The position numbers and the translations under genes are program-made. From Verrucomicrobiaceae bacterium (lineage in GTDB: Bacteria; Verrucomicrobiota; Verrucomicrobiia; Verrucomicrobiales; Verrucomicrobiaceae): DNA of 64,000 nucleotides. Shown one piece after another: positions 1 to 10,769 of this stretch (position 1 is its first letter; every line of letters begins with the position of its first letter). The stretch covers positions 124,001 through 188,000 of the forward strand of contig JAIBCL010000005.1 in NCBI GenBank assembly GCA_019694165.1, written 5' to 3'. The notes under the pieces were generated by a model. It did no database searches. It was not told the origin of the DNA and saw nothing but the letters and a program-made list of their open reading frames with translations.

Positions 1-245
1 AAGTCCTTCACCTGGTTGCTCTGGCGCGCGACATCGTTGTCGGCGCTGACCACGAGTGTGTCCCAGCCGTTCTTCTTTGCCTCGGCGGTCAGTTCGTCGC
101 CGATGACTTTGAAAAACGGATTTTGCAAGGTGAGCAGCGAGGCGCCGATGAGGCCGCGCCCGGGCGCTGAAGCGGCAGGCTGTTTGCCGCAGCCCGGCAG
201 CAGAATGCAGATGCCGGCGGTGAAAATGAGAAACGTGCGGTGCAT
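1..245 (-). CDS. Sugar ABC transporter substrate-binding lipoprotein, N-terminal part
   Basis: Partial gene: the 5' end is at 245 and the gene runs off the left edge after about 81 residues. The product begins with a lipoprotein signal peptide (hydrophobic stretch ending LLPGCG, Cys being the predicted lipidated residue). It continues with GLIGASLLTLQNPFF and a VVSADND segment. This is the beginning of a periplasmic-binding-protein type I domain of the ribose/autoinducer (RbsB/LsrB) group, in which the region after the first strand contacts a sugar. Expected role: solute capture at the outer face of the inner membrane for a sugar ABC importer. The permease and ATPase genes would lie outside the window. 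The gene lies 43 bp downstream of the Sel1-repeat gene on the same strand, so the two may be co-transcribed. The substrate cannot be told. Confidence 0.8.
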   Translation of the reverse strand, partial: MHRTFLIFTAGICILLPGCGKQPAASAPGRGLIGASLLTLQNPFFKVIGDELTAEAKKNGWDTLVVSADNDVARQSNQVKD

Positions 246-288
246 GAGGGAAGGTCGGGCGTGGGTGCTGGCGCTGGGGGCGCGGTGA

Positions 289-1449
289 TCAGGCCGGGGG
301 CTGGCCGACGGCAACGCGGACCAGAGAAACCACGGAGCCGCCGCTGCTCTTCGGTTTCGCTCCGGGCTTCGGCTTCTTTTGCTGCGGCGGTTCTCCTTCC
401 TCCTGGAGGATCGTGTCGCCGGGCAGCGGCGCGGTGCCTTCCTCGGCCTTGGGTTCCTTCTCGGTGAATGCTTCCTCCTTCTGGTAGAGCTTGAGTCGGT
501 CGCTGAATTCCTTGTCGAGCTTCTCGCGCTCGGAATCCTTCACCTCCTTGTCCTCGGCCAGCAGGGTGATGGCTTTTTTTTGCCAGAGCACCGCACCGAG
601 AAAGTCGCCGCTGCGCGCCATGGCGGCGGCGAGGGTGTCGAGCATCTCGTGGCGCTGCTCGCCCGTGTCTTCTGAAATGGCCTTCACCGCCGCCTTTGCC
701 AGCGTGAGCGCCGTGTCGCCATCGTGAAAAGCCGAGTCCGGACAGGTGGAAAGGAACCACGCGAGATCGTTCGTGGCCCATGGCTCGCCGGCGCGCGCCG
801 CGCGGCGATACCACGCCTGGGTGCGACGGTAGTCGAGCGGCACGCCGGTGCCCGTGTAATACATGTAGGCCAGTTTGGTCATGGCCGGCACAAAGCCGGT
901 CTTGGCGGCGCGCAGGTACCAGCCCGCAGCTTTCACCGTGCTCTTCTCGACTCCGTCGCCGCGCTCGAGCTTGTTCGCGTATGCCGCCTGCGCGGGAGGA
1001 AAATCCTGGTTCGCCGCCATGCGGAACCACTGGGCGGACTCCTTGGCGTCCTTCGTCACGCCCTTGCCGGTGTCGTAGAGAATGCCGAGGCTGTGCTGCG
1101 ACATGGCAAATCCGTTGCCCGCCGCCTTGCGGTACCACTCCACCGCCTTCGCCGTGTCCTGCTTCACGCCCACGCCTTCTTCGTAGAGCGATCCGAGCAC
1201 ATGCTGCGCGCGCAGATGGTTCTGGGCAGCGGCTTTCTGGATGAAGTCCACACCCTGCTTCTCGCTTTTCTTGACGCCCTCGCCAGTTACGAGGCGCACG
1301 CCGAGCTCGAACTGCGCATCCGGATCGCCGCGATCCGCCCACTGGCGCATCTCCTTCTCGTCAAAACGCTCCTGCTGCGCGGCGGCACCCGTCCAGGCTG
1401 CGAACACGAAAAATACAACGGCGATCAAACACGACACGGATTTTTGCAT
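289..1449 (-). CDS. Exported Sel1-repeat protein
   Basis: 386 residues. A signal peptide is followed by about five consecutive Sel1-like (TPR-related) repeats between residues 35 and 220, each with the pattern A-x3-LG-x2-Y-x2-G-x-GV and a KA-x2-W-x2-KAA helix. A charged segment and a Lys/Pro-rich C-terminal tail follow. Sel1 repeats form alpha-solenoids that mediate protein-protein contacts, often as adaptors at the cell envelope. No catalytic motif is seen, so a scaffold role is inferred. The start is supported by the signal peptide (MQKSVSCLIAVVFF). It lies just upstream of the sugar-binding lipoprotein gene on the same strand. Confidence 0.8.
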   Translation of the reverse strand: MQKSVSCLIAVVFFVFAAWTGAAAQQERFDEKEMRQWADRGDPDAQFELGVRLVTGEGVKKSEKQGVDFIQKAAAQNHLRAQHVLGSLYEEGVGVKQDTAKAVEWYRKAAGNGFAMSQHSLGILYDTGKGVTKDAKESAQWFRMAANQDFPPAQAAYANKLERGDGVEKSTVKAAGWYLRAAKTGFVPAMTKLAYMYYTGTGVPLDYRRTQAWYRRAARAGEPWATNDLAWFLSTCPDSAFHDGDTALTLAKAAVKAISEDTGEQRHEMLDTLAAAMARSGDFLGAVLWQKKAITLLAEDKEVKDSEREKLDKEFSDRLKLYQKEEAFTEKEPKAEEGTAPLPGDTILQEEGEPPQQKKPKPGAKPKSSGGSVVSLVRVAVGQPPA

Positions 1450-1697
1450 GGCCCGAAGTCTAGCCGAAGATTCACACCCGTCTCGGCTTTTGCGTGTTTT
1501 TTACGGACTTCCGTGTCGGAAGCCGTCCCTCGATACAACGCGGAGTGCCGGGCCGGTTGTTACCATCCCGCCGTTTCTTTGCTTGTCTGTCGGGACGCGG
1601 ACTGGTTTAATCCACTCCGCCATAAACGAAACTGGCCGATCGCCGCGGCTACCCGGCGGCAGCAGGGCCTTCCGTGCCGGCAACAGTCCAACGCGCC

Positions 1698-4283
1698 ATG
1701 AAGAAGTTCGCCCGTTTCCTCGCACCACCGCTTGCCGGCCTGACCATCTCTTTGTCGGGAGTGGCATCCGCGGTTTTTCCCACGGTTTACTTGAAGCCAG
1801 TCGTGCTGAAGCAAATCCACTCGCCCACCACCATCACGTATGCGCCGGACGGCAGCGGTCGCGTGTTCGTGTGCGATCAACCTGGCAAGATCTACATCAT
1901 CCAGGGTGGCATGATGCTGCCGACGCCGTTTCTCGACATCAGTGCGACGGCTTCGCAAGTTTCGGACCGCAAGGTGGTTTCCGTGGGCACGGGCTACAAC
2001 GAGCGCGGGCTGCTGGGCCTGGCGTTTCATCCCGGGTTCGCCAATCAACTCTCACCCGGCTACGGGAAGTTCTACGTGAACTACAACAAGAACTACGTGT
2101 CCGGCAGCCCGGACTTTGACCCTGCGCCGCCACAGACGGGTGATCCCACGAACTGCACGACAGTGATCGCCGAGTTTCAGGTGTCTGCCACGAATCCCAA
2201 CCTCGCGGACAGCGGCAGCGAACGGCGCATCCTCCGCTTCACGCAGCCGCAGAACAACCACAACGGCGGACAGCTTGAGTTCGGGCCTGACGGCTATCTT
2301 TACATTGGCGCGGGCGACGGCGGCAGTGCGAACGACAACAATGCCGGGCACACCGGAGGCAGTTCCTTGCAGCCCACCAACGGCCTGGGCAACGGGCAGG
2401 ACAAGACGCGCTTCCTCGGCAAGATCCTCCGCATCGACCCGCTTGATCCGGATGGTGCGGGGCCGTTGACGTACGGCATCCCGGCGGACAATCCGTTCGT
2501 CGGAGCTGGCGGAGGCGTAAAAGAAGAGATTTACGCCTACGGCATGAGGAATCCCTGGCGCTTCTCTTTCGACAAACGCCCGGGAGGCACCAACCGCTGT
2601 TTTTGTGGTGACGTCGGCCAGGGGCGCATCGAGGAGATCGATCTCATTGAGAAGGGCGGCAACTACGGCTGGCGTTACCTCGAGGGGCATGAGTTCCCGT
2701 CATTCTCGTCCGGCGCAGGTTCGAACCCGATGCCCGATCCGCTCCAGGGACCCTACAAGGCGCCCATCGCCGAATATGCGCATCCCGGCGTGACCACCGC
2801 GGCTCCGGTTCTTCCGCAGCTTGGCCTGTCGGTGACGGGCGGCTTTGTGTACAGGGGTGCGGCGATTCCGGCCTTGCAGGGCAAGTACGTCTTTGGCGAC
2901 TACGGCTCCACCTCCGGTGCATCCGACGGGCGCATGATGGGCCTCGAGGAGACTGCTCCCCTCAGCGGCGTCTTCACGCTCACGCAGGCGATTCCCTTGG
3001 TACACTCCGCTTCCTCGCCGAATGTCGCCGCGAACAACAATTCCAACCCCATCATCGGCCAGCGCATTCTTTGCCTCGGTGAAGATGAGGCGGGAGAAAT
3101 CTACGTCGGCCTCAAGTCCAACTCGGGTGTGCTGGCGCTGGACTCAGGGCTGCCCGCCGGCGGGATTTACAAAATCGTGCCCCTGACAAGTGGCAGCACC
3201 ACTCTCACTGCCAACAAGGACAACACCATTTTCTCCGAGCCGAACACGATCCCGTACCAGGGCATCTCCGGATACGCGAGCGACGCTCTCGGGTACATCT
3301 ACGCCGGACAGACGGGCACAAATCACGGACCCTACTTGCGGCGTGGCTTGATTTCGTTCGACCTCTCCGCGATGCCTGCGGGAGCGGTCATCCAGTCTGC
3401 GCAGCTCACCCTGCGGATGACGAAACTTGGGCCGAGCAGCTTCGGGTCGCCCATCTCCGTGCATCGCCTCAGCGAGACTTGGGGAGAGGGCACATCGCAA
3501 AACGCCGCCGACGTCGGCTATGGTGCGCAGGCCACCACCGGCGACGCCACCTGGGTGCGGCGATTCTTCGACACCCAGTCTTGGACCACGGCCGGCGGGA
3601 CCTACAACAGCACGGCCTCGGCCAGCGCCACCGTGGGCTACCCGAACACGACCTTCACGACCAGCGCACAGCTCGTGAGCGACGTGCAGGGCTGGCTGAC
3701 CACCCCGGCGAGCAATGCCGGCTGGATCGTGCGGGGCGACGAATCCAACGAGGAGACCGTCGCCCAGATTTCCAGTGTGCAGAAGGGAGGCTCGCCGCCG
3801 TCCCTGCTCGTCGGCTACAATGTCGCGCCACCGCCCACGCACTTCGAGTCGTGGCTCGCCACGTATTTCCCGGGCAATGTCACCGGCCAGTGGGTCGATC
3901 CGAATGGCGACATCGACGGCGACGGGATCAAGAACCAGATCGAGTACTCGTGGGGCCTGAGTCCGACGAGCTTCGATGCCTCCGGCGGATTCTCGTCCGC
4001 ACAAGCGCCGGCCGCCGGTGGTGCGACAGATCTCACCGTCACCTTCCGCCGCGACAGCGCGGCCACCGATCTGACTTACAGGCTGCAGACGAGTTCCAAT
4101 CTCGTCACATGGACCACCATCGCGCAGAGCGTCGCAGGAGCTACGGCGACGGGCCAGAACGGCGGGGTGATCGTGTCCGATGTGGTCTTCAGCGGTGCCA
4201 TCCGCACCGTCACGGCGAAACAGACGCTGCCGGCGGGCAGCAACGACAAGAAGTTCGTCCGCCTCCAAGTGGACCGGCAGTAG
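1698..4283 (+). CDS. Secreted PQQ-type glucose/sorbosone dehydrogenase with DNRLRE domain
   Basis: 861 residues, read from MKKFARF, which gives a clean signal peptide (residues 1-26). Residues about 30-495 are a six-bladed glucose/sorbosone dehydrogenase propeller: the family landmarks NNHNGGQLEFGPDGYLYIG, YGMRNPWRFSFD and GDVGQGRIEEI are all visible. Residues about 500-705 form a DNRLRE domain (beta-sandwich adhesion or structural module ending in PPSLLVGY). The C-terminus has a calcium-binding-like DPNGDIDGDGI stretch near residue 738 and a beta-rich tail. The family oxidises sugars or aldoses with PQQ in the periplasm or outside the cell; the substrate is unknown. It is convergent with a second, shorter dehydrogenase of the same family, with 19 bp between the stops. 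Confidence 0.85.
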   Translation: MKKFARFLAPPLAGLTISLSGVASAVFPTVYLKPVVLKQIHSPTTITYAPDGSGRVFVCDQPGKIYIIQGGMMLPTPFLDISATASQVSDRKVVSVGTGYNERGLLGLAFHPGFANQLSPGYGKFYVNYNKNYVSGSPDFDPAPPQTGDPTNCTTVIAEFQVSATNPNLADSGSERRILRFTQPQNNHNGGQLEFGPDGYLYIGAGDGGSANDNNAGHTGGSSLQPTNGLGNGQDKTRFLGKILRIDPLDPDGAGPLTYGIPADNPFVGAGGGVKEEIYAYGMRNPWRFSFDKRPGGTNRCFCGDVGQGRIEEIDLIEKGGNYGWRYLEGHEFPSFSSGAGSNPMPDPLQGPYKAPIAEYAHPGVTTAAPVLPQLGLSVTGGFVYRGAAIPALQGKYVFGDYGSTSGASDGRMMGLEETAPLSGVFTLTQAIPLVHSASSPNVAANNNSNPIIGQRILCLGEDEAGEIYVGLKSNSGVLALDSGLPAGGIYKIVPLTSGSTTLTANKDNTIFSEPNTIPYQGISGYASDALGYIYAGQTGTNHGPYLRRGLISFDLSAMPAGAVIQSAQLTLRMTKLGPSSFGSPISVHRLSETWGEGTSQNAADVGYGAQATTGDATWVRRFFDTQSWTTAGGTYNSTASASATVGYPNTTFTTSAQLVSDVQGWLTTPASNAGWIVRGDESNEETVAQISSVQKGGSPPSLLVGYNVAPPPTHFESWLATYFPGNVTGQWVDPNGDIDGDGIKNQIEYSWGLSPTSFDASGGFSSAQAPAAGGATDLTVTFRRDSAATDLTYRLQTSSNLVTWTTIAQSVAGATATGQNGGVIVSDVVFSGAIRTVTAKQTLPAGSNDKKFVRLQVDRQ

Positions 4284-4302
4284 GCACCTTTTGCAAAGAG
4301 GC

Positions 4303-5499
4303 CTACTCGATGCGATACACGGCACCGTTCCAGTCGAGCACGAACAGCTCCTTGTCGGCGCCTTCGCAAATGCCGGTGGGCTTCACGAGCACGGTGGGCT
4401 TCTTCTTCGGATTGTCCGCGGCCTGCTGCGGGCTGGTGTAGATGAGTTCGTTCTTCTTCACCTTGCCACCGTCATCCACCCGGAGTGCCCAAAGCTTGCC
4501 GATCACGAAGTCGCCGTAAATGTAGGCACCCTTGAGTCCGGGATGCTTTTCACCACGGTAGATCACACCGCCGGTGATGCTGAGACCCTCGCCGTGATTG
4601 TACTCGAAGATGGGGTCGATGAGTTTCACACCTTCCGGCGGCGCATCGGTGCGCAGTGCGAAGGGGCGCGCGCCTTCGCGAAAGCTCCATCCGTAGTTCC
4701 CGCCTTTTTCGATCCAGTTGATCTCCTCCCAGAGGTCCTGGCCCACGTCGGCGCACCACAGACGGCCTTTCTCGTCGAAGTGCAGGCCCCACGGATTGCG
4801 GATGCCGCTTGCCCAGATTTGCGGCAGAGCGTTCACGCCGCTGGCGTACGGATTGTCGGCGGGAATTCCGTAGGCGCTGATGTACTCGCGCGAGTCCACG
4901 TCGATGCGCATGATTTTGCCGTTGAGGGAGGCGAGGTTTTGCGCGAGGCGCAGCTCGTCGTTCTTCTTCGAGTTGTCGCCGATGCCGAAGTAAAGGAAAC
5001 CATCCGGGCCGAAGACGAGATTGCCGCCGTGGTGGTTCCAGTTCACCAGCGGCCACTCGATGATCGGGCGCTCAGTCGCGGGATCCGCCCTGTCGGCATC
5101 CGCCTTGGAGACTCGCATCTCGGTCACCACGATGCGCTTCGGTTTCTGGCGCGTGTAGCAAAGGTAGAAGAAGCCGTTATCCTTGAACTTCGGGTGAAAC
5201 GCGAAGCCATTCACCCCCTCCTCGAACCTGCCGTCCGGCGCCTCCATCTGATGGCCGCTCATGTCGAGGAAGAGTTTCGCCTCGCCACCGGCCCGCTTCG
5301 GCAAGATGAAGACCTGCCCGCGTTGGAGCACGAGAAACTCGCGCGCGCTGCCATCCGGCGGCACCGCCACGGCGATAGGCCATTTCGTTTCCAAATTCTC
5401 ATGATGACGAGTGAGCTTCACCTTGTCCGGCTGTTGCGCGCGGGCGGAAGTTTCGACGAGGCACAGGAGCGAGACGGCGGCTGCAAGAATGCGGTTCAT
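4303..5499 (-). CDS. Exported PQQ-dependent sugar dehydrogenase (YliI-like)
   Basis: 398 residues starting at MNRILAAAV, which gives a signal peptide ending ARAQQ; an in-frame ATG three codons earlier is possible. The rest is a single glucose/sorbosone dehydrogenase propeller with WNHHGGNLVFGPDGFLY, GIRNPWGLHFDEKG and DVGQDLWEEINWIEKGGNYG. E. coli YliI (Asd), a soluble aldose sugar dehydrogenase, is the best-known relative. It lacks the DNRLRE and C-terminal modules of the convergent paralogue at 1698-4283, so the pair is one core enzyme in two architectures. Divergent from the methyltransferase gene at 5591. Confidence 0.85.
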   Translation of the reverse strand: MNRILAAAVSLLCLVETSARAQQPDKVKLTRHHENLETKWPIAVAVPPDGSAREFLVLQRGQVFILPKRAGGEAKLFLDMSGHQMEAPDGRFEEGVNGFAFHPKFKDNGFFYLCYTRQKPKRIVVTEMRVSKADADRADPATERPIIEWPLVNWNHHGGNLVFGPDGFLYFGIGDNSKKNDELRLAQNLASLNGKIMRIDVDSREYISAYGIPADNPYASGVNALPQIWASGIRNPWGLHFDEKGRLWCADVGQDLWEEINWIEKGGNYGWSFREGARPFALRTDAPPEGVKLIDPIFEYNHGEGLSITGGVIYRGEKHPGLKGAYIYGDFVIGKLWALRVDDGGKVKKNELIYTSPQQAADNPKKKPTVLVKPTGICEGADKELFVLDWNGAVYRIE

Positions 5500-5590
5500 G
5501 GGCGGCATGATGACGATCGGGAAACGAAAAGTAAACGGTGGATTTCGCGCGCTGGCTTCACGCCCGGGCCGCGTTTATGGAAAGCCGCCC

Positions 5591-6340
5591 ATGGAGGAAC
5601 CACCCACAGCCAGCATCTACGAGACGCGCAAGCTGCTCGATGAGTACCTGCTCTTTCATTACGGCAGCCCGCGGGAGGTGCTGCCCTGGGAGTTCGGACC
5701 ACACGAGGCGCTCGGCTTTCCGATACGCACGGTGCGTGAGCTGATCGATCCGGCACGCGCCATCGACTCGGCGCTCGATCTCGGCTGCGCCGTCGGGCGC
5801 TCGTCCTTCGAGCTGGCGGCATTCGGCGCGGAAGTGACCGGCATCGACTTCTCCGTCGCGTTCATCGAAGCCGCGCGCACGCTGCAAGCCACGGGCAGCC
5901 TCGCCTATCGGCGCCTCGACGAAGCCGCTGACTCAACACCACTCGTCGCCGAGGTGCCCGCGCATCTGCCGCGTAAACGCGTGCATTTTGAGACGGGTGA
6001 CGCTACGCGCCTGCGCATCGACCTGGGGTCCTTTGACGTCGTCCATGCAGCCAATCTGCTCTGCCGTCTCACGCATCCGGAAAAGCTGCTGGCCCGCCTG
6101 CCCGCGCTCGTAAAACCGTGCGGCCAGCTCCTGCTCGCCACGCCATGCACATGGCTGGAGGAATTCACCCCGCGCGAGCACTGGCCCGCAGGCCCGACGC
6201 GCGACTGGCTGCTCGCCCGCCTCGGCGAGCACTTCACGCTCGACCATCAGACGGACATGCCCTTTCTCATTCGCGAGCACGCGAGAAAATTCCAGTGGAG
6301 CGTGGCCTTGGGCACGCGGTGGATTCGTGGCACCGGCTGA
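5591..6340 (+). CDS. Stand-alone OvoA C-terminal-type (4-mercaptohistidine N1-)methyltransferase
   Basis: 249 residues. The N-terminus reads IYETRKLLDEYLLFHYG, EVLPWEFGP, ALGFPIR, the hallmark of the C-terminal methyltransferase domain of OvoA (family TIGR04345). A class I SAM-binding motif follows (LDLGCAVGRSSFELA, residues about 60-74) with an acidic partner in GDATRLR. In OvoA this domain N-methylates 5-thiohistidine in the last step of ovothiol A synthesis. Here it is encoded alone: no sulfoxide-synthase (DinB/FGE-like) domain is present in this gene or the window. The start at MEEPPTASIYE was chosen because homology begins right after it; longer upstream starts would add basic sequence without similarity. 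Family membership is seen; the substrate is inferred. Confidence 0.8.
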   Translation: MEEPPTASIYETRKLLDEYLLFHYGSPREVLPWEFGPHEALGFPIRTVRELIDPARAIDSALDLGCAVGRSSFELAAFGAEVTGIDFSVAFIEAARTLQATGSLAYRRLDEAADSTPLVAEVPAHLPRKRVHFETGDATRLRIDLGSFDVVHAANLLCRLTHPEKLLARLPALVKPCGQLLLATPCTWLEEFTPREHWPAGPTRDWLLARLGEHFTLDHQTDMPFLIREHARKFQWSVALGTRWIRGTG

Positions 6341-6450
6341 GACACGAGCGGCCGGCACCAACGCCCCACATGTGCATCGGCCTCCGTTTTGCCCCTGCCC
6401 GGGATATCACCGGTCCGGACCGACTTCACAGCGCCACGAACCGTAATCGC

Positions 6451-6918
6451 TCAACCCGGCAACAGCACATGCGCGGCCTCGGCGGCGAGGTCCATGAGGC
6501 GGGTCTTCTCGTCGTCGCTGAAATCATAGGGCACCATCTTGCCAATGCCGAGGGTGCCGCAGAGTCGCTCGCCATCAAGAACGGGCACGGCGATTGATCC
6601 CTGCACCTGGGTCTGCTTGGCCCCTGGCTTGGCGACTCCGGAAGTGTCGGTCTGCAGATTGCATATCTCGACGGGCTCACGGCGTTGCGCGGCCGCGCCG
6701 GCGATGCCTTTGCCGATGGGGATGGACTTGATGACCGGCACCAGCACCTCCGGGATTCGGCGGCTGGCGACGATCTTGAGGTGATTGTCCACGGGATCAA
6801 AGCGGTGCAGCGTGCCCGTGGTGCAATCAAAGGCTGCGATGATGCTGTCAAGGAACCCGCTCCATTCGGAGTCGGGGCTCCCGGCGGCGGGCGGATGGAT
6901 GGCGGCGGCGGCGTTCAT
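6451..6918 (-). CDS. Single-domain GAF protein
   Basis: 155 residues consisting of essentially one GAF domain (residues about 20-150). Landmarks are an early TGTLHRFD strand, IPIGKGIAGAAAQRREPVEI and the closing strand SIAVPVLDGERLCGTLGI. GAF domains bind small ligands such as cyclic nucleotides, or sense redox or light. This copy has no attached output domain, so it may be a regulatory subunit or a free-methionine-(R)-sulfoxide-reductase-type protein. The three cysteines expected of fRMsr are not clearly present: cysteines are at about 32, 86 and 120. The reading frame continues upstream without family similarity, so MNAAAAIH was taken as the start. Confidence 0.65.
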   Translation of the reverse strand: MNAAAAIHPPAAGSPDSEWSGFLDSIIAAFDCTTGTLHRFDPVDNHLKIVASRRIPEVLVPVIKSIPIGKGIAGAAAQRREPVEICNLQTDTSGVAKPGAKQTQVQGSIAVPVLDGERLCGTLGIGKMVPYDFSDDEKTRLMDLAAEAAHVLLPG

Positions 6919-7026
6919 GGCGGCGGAGGTTCTTGGGTATGGATCGAAAACGAAAAGCACGGCCTGGATTTGTCGTTGTCGCGGAGATCGCAGGCCGTTA
7001 CTCTGGCGATAATCTTCGTCTGCCGT

Positions 7027-7622
7027 ATGAAACATCTCTCCGCTTTTCTTGGCGTTCTCTTGCTGGCCTCTGCCGCTCATGGCCAGGGTGCGCGCCTGGG
7101 ATCGAATGCCATCCAGGCCCGCACGATCTACCACTCCGACCACACCCGCACCGAGTCGGTGAGAAATCCGGAGACGCACGAGCTGACGGAGACCACCTAC
7201 GACGTGAACAACGTGGTCATCTCCCGCCACATCTATCTGCTCAATGACGCAGGCCAGGTCATGCAGGGGAACATCTACGACGGCGCCGGCAATCAGATCG
7301 CACGCTCGCAGAGCTGGTTCGATGAATTTGGCCGTGTGAAGGAAAGCCGCCTGATGAATCCGCAGGGCGAGACCTTCCAGCAGACGCTCTACGAATACGG
7401 CCCCGACGGCAAGGCGAAGAAACCGAAGGTCATCAATTACAACGTGAAGACTCCCACCATGCGCCCAGCGGTGGTGGATTTCACGGGCACCACGGCACCA
7501 GCCGGGGGGACACCGCCGACGGGCCGCGCGGCCGGGAGCGCCGCGACGGCACCCCCGGCCGCCGAAGAGAAGCCGAAGAGATCCTTCTTCGGCCGCCTGT
7601 TCGGCAAGAAGGAGAAAAAGCA

Positions 7623-7626
<4 letters not shown>
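7027..7626 (+). CDS. Exported protein of unknown function with YD/MORN-like repeats
   Basis: 199 residues with a signal peptide (MKHLSAFLGVLLLASAAHG). The middle has repeated short beta-hairpin units of the type Y-D/N-x-G-x2-I/V (AGQVMQGNIYDGAGNQI, FDEFGRVKESRLMN, TLYEYGPDGK), resembling YD or MORN-like repeats. A Pro/Ala-rich linker and a very basic end (RSFFGRLFGKKEKKQ) follow. The function is not recognised. Its stop overlaps the start of the PSD1 gene by ATGA, so the two are translationally coupled and probably act together at the envelope. Confidence 0.6.
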
Positions 7627-9738
<2,112 letters not shown>

Positions 9739-9749
<11 letters not shown>

Positions 9750-10233
9750 GACGCCACAACGCGGCGAAGCGATCAGCCAAATAAGGCGCTTCGCGTGGTT
9801 CGTCCTTGGACTGAACACTGTCACCATCCTGGGTGTTTGTGTGTTGCCGTGGTTGGTAGCTATTGGAGACCGTGCCCGATTGGGATCCTTTCTCACGCCG
9901 GACCAAATGGGAGAATTAGCGCGACTTCGGACGCAACAGTTGTTCCCATTGTTGTTCGTTACTTCATTGTTCGCCGCGGCCGGCATTGCCTGTGGGGTTG
10001 GGTTGCTGAAGCTTCGCGGCTGGGGCCGGCACGGCTGGGTTCTCGTAACCACAGTCTGGCTGGCGTGGATCGCATGTCAGGTGCGGCGTGACTCATGGAC
10101 TTGGGTGGGTCTTCTCGGTCCTCTATTCCGATTGGTTGTGACTGTGGTCTCAATCTGGTTTCTCATGCGACGAAATGTTAGAGAGGCATTCGAGTTGGAG
10201 CTTCGCTCTCACCCAGAGGACGAACTCCGATAG
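9739..10233 (+). CDS. Small multi-pass membrane protein, unknown function
   Basis: 164 residues from the ATG at 9739, which overlaps the end of the PSD1 gene by 11 bp; an upstream ATG at 9727 would add four residues. About four hydrophobic segments can be drawn: FVLGLNTVTILGVCVLPWLV, LFPLLFVTSLFAAAGIAC, VLVTTVWLAWIAC and LFRLVVTVVSIWFLM. The C-terminus is acidic. The family is not recognised. Codon use is clearly less GC-rich than in the genes on either side, which suggests more recent acquisition or weak expression. Confidence 0.55.
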
Positions 10234-10305
10234 TTCAGTCCAGACCATTCGACGAGGGCTGGTCGCATTTCAGGCATGGTCGCGCTCACGGCGATGCTGG
10301 AGCAG

Positions 10306-10704
10306 TCACATGAGCAAACGCTTCTGCGCTGATGCGAGCGGTCGCATCATCACATCGATCGGAAGAAAGGTGTTCCCCGCGGAGATCACGGCGCTGAATA
10401 CCCTCACATCAAAGACTCCGATGCCGTGCGCTGCGCAGACGCCGGAGTCGTTGCCGGCGAGGACCAACGCCACCACACAGCCGGCCTTCATCGCCAGCAG
10501 CCACCACGGCTCCCAGAATGCGCCGGTTTGCGATTCCACGAGATCGGAGATGCTGAAGACGAAAAACGCGGGCGGTACACACCGGTGGATGCGCGCGAGT
10601 TCTTCGCGCCCGCGCCGCTTCCACGCGATGACCGCGGCGATCGCGAACCAGAGCGCGGCCTCGCCCAGGTTGAAGATTTCGGCCACGAGCGCTCTGTCCT
10701 CCAT
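10306..10704 (-). CDS. Small membrane protein, unknown function
   Basis: 132 residues with about three or four hydrophobic helices: LGEAALWFAIAAVIAWK, VPPAFFVFSISDLVESQTGAF, WWLLAMKAGCVVALVLAG, and a last amphipathic segment. No recognised family. Charged residues sit between the helices and the C-terminus is basic. It is transcribed against the YyaL-like gene that follows. A real gene is likely because the hydrophobic pattern is coherent, but antisense shadows are common in this GC-rich sequence, so confidence is moderate. Confidence 0.5.
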   Translation of the reverse strand: MEDRALVAEIFNLGEAALWFAIAAVIAWKRRGREELARIHRCVPPAFFVFSISDLVESQTGAFWEPWWLLAMKAGCVVALVLAGNDSGVCAAHGIGVFDVRVFSAVISAGNTFLPIDVMMRPLASAQKRLLM

Positions 10705-10769
10705 GTGGGCAGTTTTCCTGACGCACGCCTGCTTGCAACCGCCCTCGCGCGCCCCACGTTTACATCACG

